From Elusimicrobiota bacterium (GTDB taxonomy: Bacteria > Elusimicrobiota > UBA5214 > JBBAAG01), in NCBI GenBank assembly GCA_041658405.1, contig JBBAAG010000026.1, forward strand, positions 1 through 35,066: DNA of 35,066 nt. Reading direction: 5' to 3'. This document shows positions 34,228 to 35,066 of the stretch, piece by piece. The stretch's first letter is position 1; every line of letters starts with the position of its first letter. The notes under the pieces are model-generated. The model was not told where the DNA came from and did not search any database. It saw only the letters and a program-made list of their open reading frames with translations. A program made the position numbers and the translations under genes.

Positions 34228-35066
34228 CTACTTTTTCCCGCCTTGCTGCTGTTGTTGCGTTGCAGTTTTTAGTTGTATTGAAACGATATTTGATAATGGT
34301 GACTGGTTACCTTTTGGATCCGACGATAATATCGCGAAATTATAGTATTCTTTGGGTGTAAGATCAGGGATCGTACATATTTGTTTCGTCCCCGGTTTTT
34401 CGGGTAACGGCATAAGTTCACCAGAGATATCCATTGCGGTATTCCAATCAAACTCATTATTATAAACCTCAATTTCACAAACTGCCGGTATTACGCCTGT
34501 ACTTACTTCGGTTATATATAATCTCAAACCAGCAGATTTTACAGGAGGCATTGAATACTCTATAATATCACCTTTTGTCACTACTCCCAAACCCTTAGCA
34601 GTTTGTGTGATAGAAACCCAAGATTCATCTACTGCGGGATCTGCATCCGGAGCGTTCAACGCCTGTAGTTCAAACGTTTTCAAAATATCAACTACACCCT
34701 TGGAAAATACTAAATTTATTTTATTAAAAACCTTCTCTTTTTTTCCTGGAAACAGCAAGTATAGAGACTGAGGGCACTTACCCGCAGCAGCCCATGCTGT
34801 ACTCATATTATCATCCACTACCAGCAGATACGACATTGTTTCTGCAGTCGTGGTACTAACAAGTGTCTGCCCGCCGGTAATACCTTTATCATCCAAAATA
34901 TTTCTGGGATCTGATGTTGCGTAACGGATAAGATAACCTTCTACTTCGTTCTCAATGTCAATAGGAGCTGACCACTCAAGCTTTATTGTTGTATCATCTA
35001 CTTGTGCAACAGTAAGATCCTTAATCTGGACCGGCCCTTTAGTATCCTTACTTTTTCTTTCCGCAT
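34228..35066 (-). CDS. FN3 protein with discoidin-like insertion (N-terminus cut by window edge)
   Basis: The frame is open to the window edge; 278 codons of the C-terminal end are visible. Residues ~10-60 of the fragment are the first half of a fibronectin type III domain (IKDLTVAQVDDTTIKLEWSA, GYLIRYATSD). Residues ~205-267 are the second half (FDWNTAMDISGELMPLP, CTIPDLTPKEYYNFAIL, NQSPLSNIVSIQL). Between them ~140 residues resemble an F5/8 type C (discoidin) carbohydrate-binding fold: MSTAWAAAGKCPQSLYLLFP, NKINLVF, SAGLRLYITEVS, AVCEIEVYN. The tail is glutamine-rich (QQQQQGGKK). Probably an extracellular or surface protein, co-transcribed with the CsgG-like gene. Confidence 0.65.
   Translation of the reverse strand, partial: AERKSKDTKGPVQIKDLTVAQVDDTTIKLEWSAPIDIENEVEGYLIRYATSDPRNILDDKGITGGQTLVSTTTAETMSYLLVVDDNMSTAWAAAGKCPQSLYLLFPGKKEKVFNKINLVFSKGVVDILKTFELQALNAPDADPAVDESWVSITQTAKGLGVVTKGDIIEYSMPPVKSAGLRLYITEVSTGVIPAVCEIEVYNNEFDWNTAMDISGELMPLPEKPGTKQICTIPDLTPKEYYNFAILSSDPKGNQSPLSNIVSIQLKTATQQQQQGGKK

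Overview
The window is protein-coding almost throughout. It reads as a chromosomal segment of an uncultivated-type, Gram-negative-like bacterium of moderate GC. Evidence for the cell plan is a CsgG-like exported protein, Tad secretion membrane proteins and an aerotolerance (Bat)-type operon. A corrinoid protein with its [2Fe-2S] reactivating ATPase points to anaerobic metabolism. The FN3 style and the Gfo/Idh/MocA paralogues would fit a candidate phylum such as Elusimicrobiota, Omnitrophota or a PVC relative. That placement is inference; there is no rRNA or other phylogenetic marker here. No tRNA, rRNA, CRISPR array, insertion sequence or phage gene was seen, and no gene-free stretch exceeds 150 bases.

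Region A (1-15428, all minus strand) is one tightly packed operon. Transcription order is DUF58, BatA/VWA protein, DUF4159 protein, VWA/glutamine-amidotransferase-like membrane protein, three DUF2723 GT-C glycosyltransferases with C-terminal TPRs plus a fourth GT39-like GT-C enzyme, then a DUF4175 membrane protein cut by the window edge. The flanking genes are a Bat-type set, but the usual MoxR ATPase is absent from the head and four membrane glycosyltransferases sit in the middle.

Region B (15429-15572) is a 144-base divergent intergenic region. It holds a strong minus-strand promoter whose -10 box nearly abuts the DUF58 start codon (a predicted leaderless mRNA), a plus-strand promoter, and two perfect palindromes. 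The plus-strand promoter serves the only + gene, a DsbD/TauE-like membrane protein.

Region C (16266-21650, minus) holds housekeeping and envelope genes: htpX, rsmB, a kinase-less triple-PASTA protein, rpe, tadB and tadC. The order rsmB-PASTA-rpe resembles the rsmB-prkC-rpe neighbourhood of Firmicutes, but with the kinase missing.

Region D (21671-33187, minus) looks like one carbohydrate-catabolic operon. In transcription order: two Gfo/Idh/MocA dehydrogenases, a corrinoid (B12-binding) methyl-carrier protein, its RACo-type activator, a cytoplasmic GH20 hexosaminidase, two sugar ABC permeases, a TIM-barrel sugar isomerase/epimerase, and two more Gfo/Idh/MocA dehydrogenases. The working hypothesis is import of a (possibly O- or N-methylated) amino-sugar oligosaccharide, hydrolysis by GH20, oxidation and isomerisation, and corrinoid-dependent removal of a methyl group. 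The methyltransferases, the solute-binding protein and the ABC ATPase are not in the window. This is the best candidate for an undescribed system.

Region E (33265-35066, minus) holds a CsgG/FlgT-like exported protein preceded by a truncated FN3 protein that appears to carry a discoidin-like domain inserted inside its FN3 fold.
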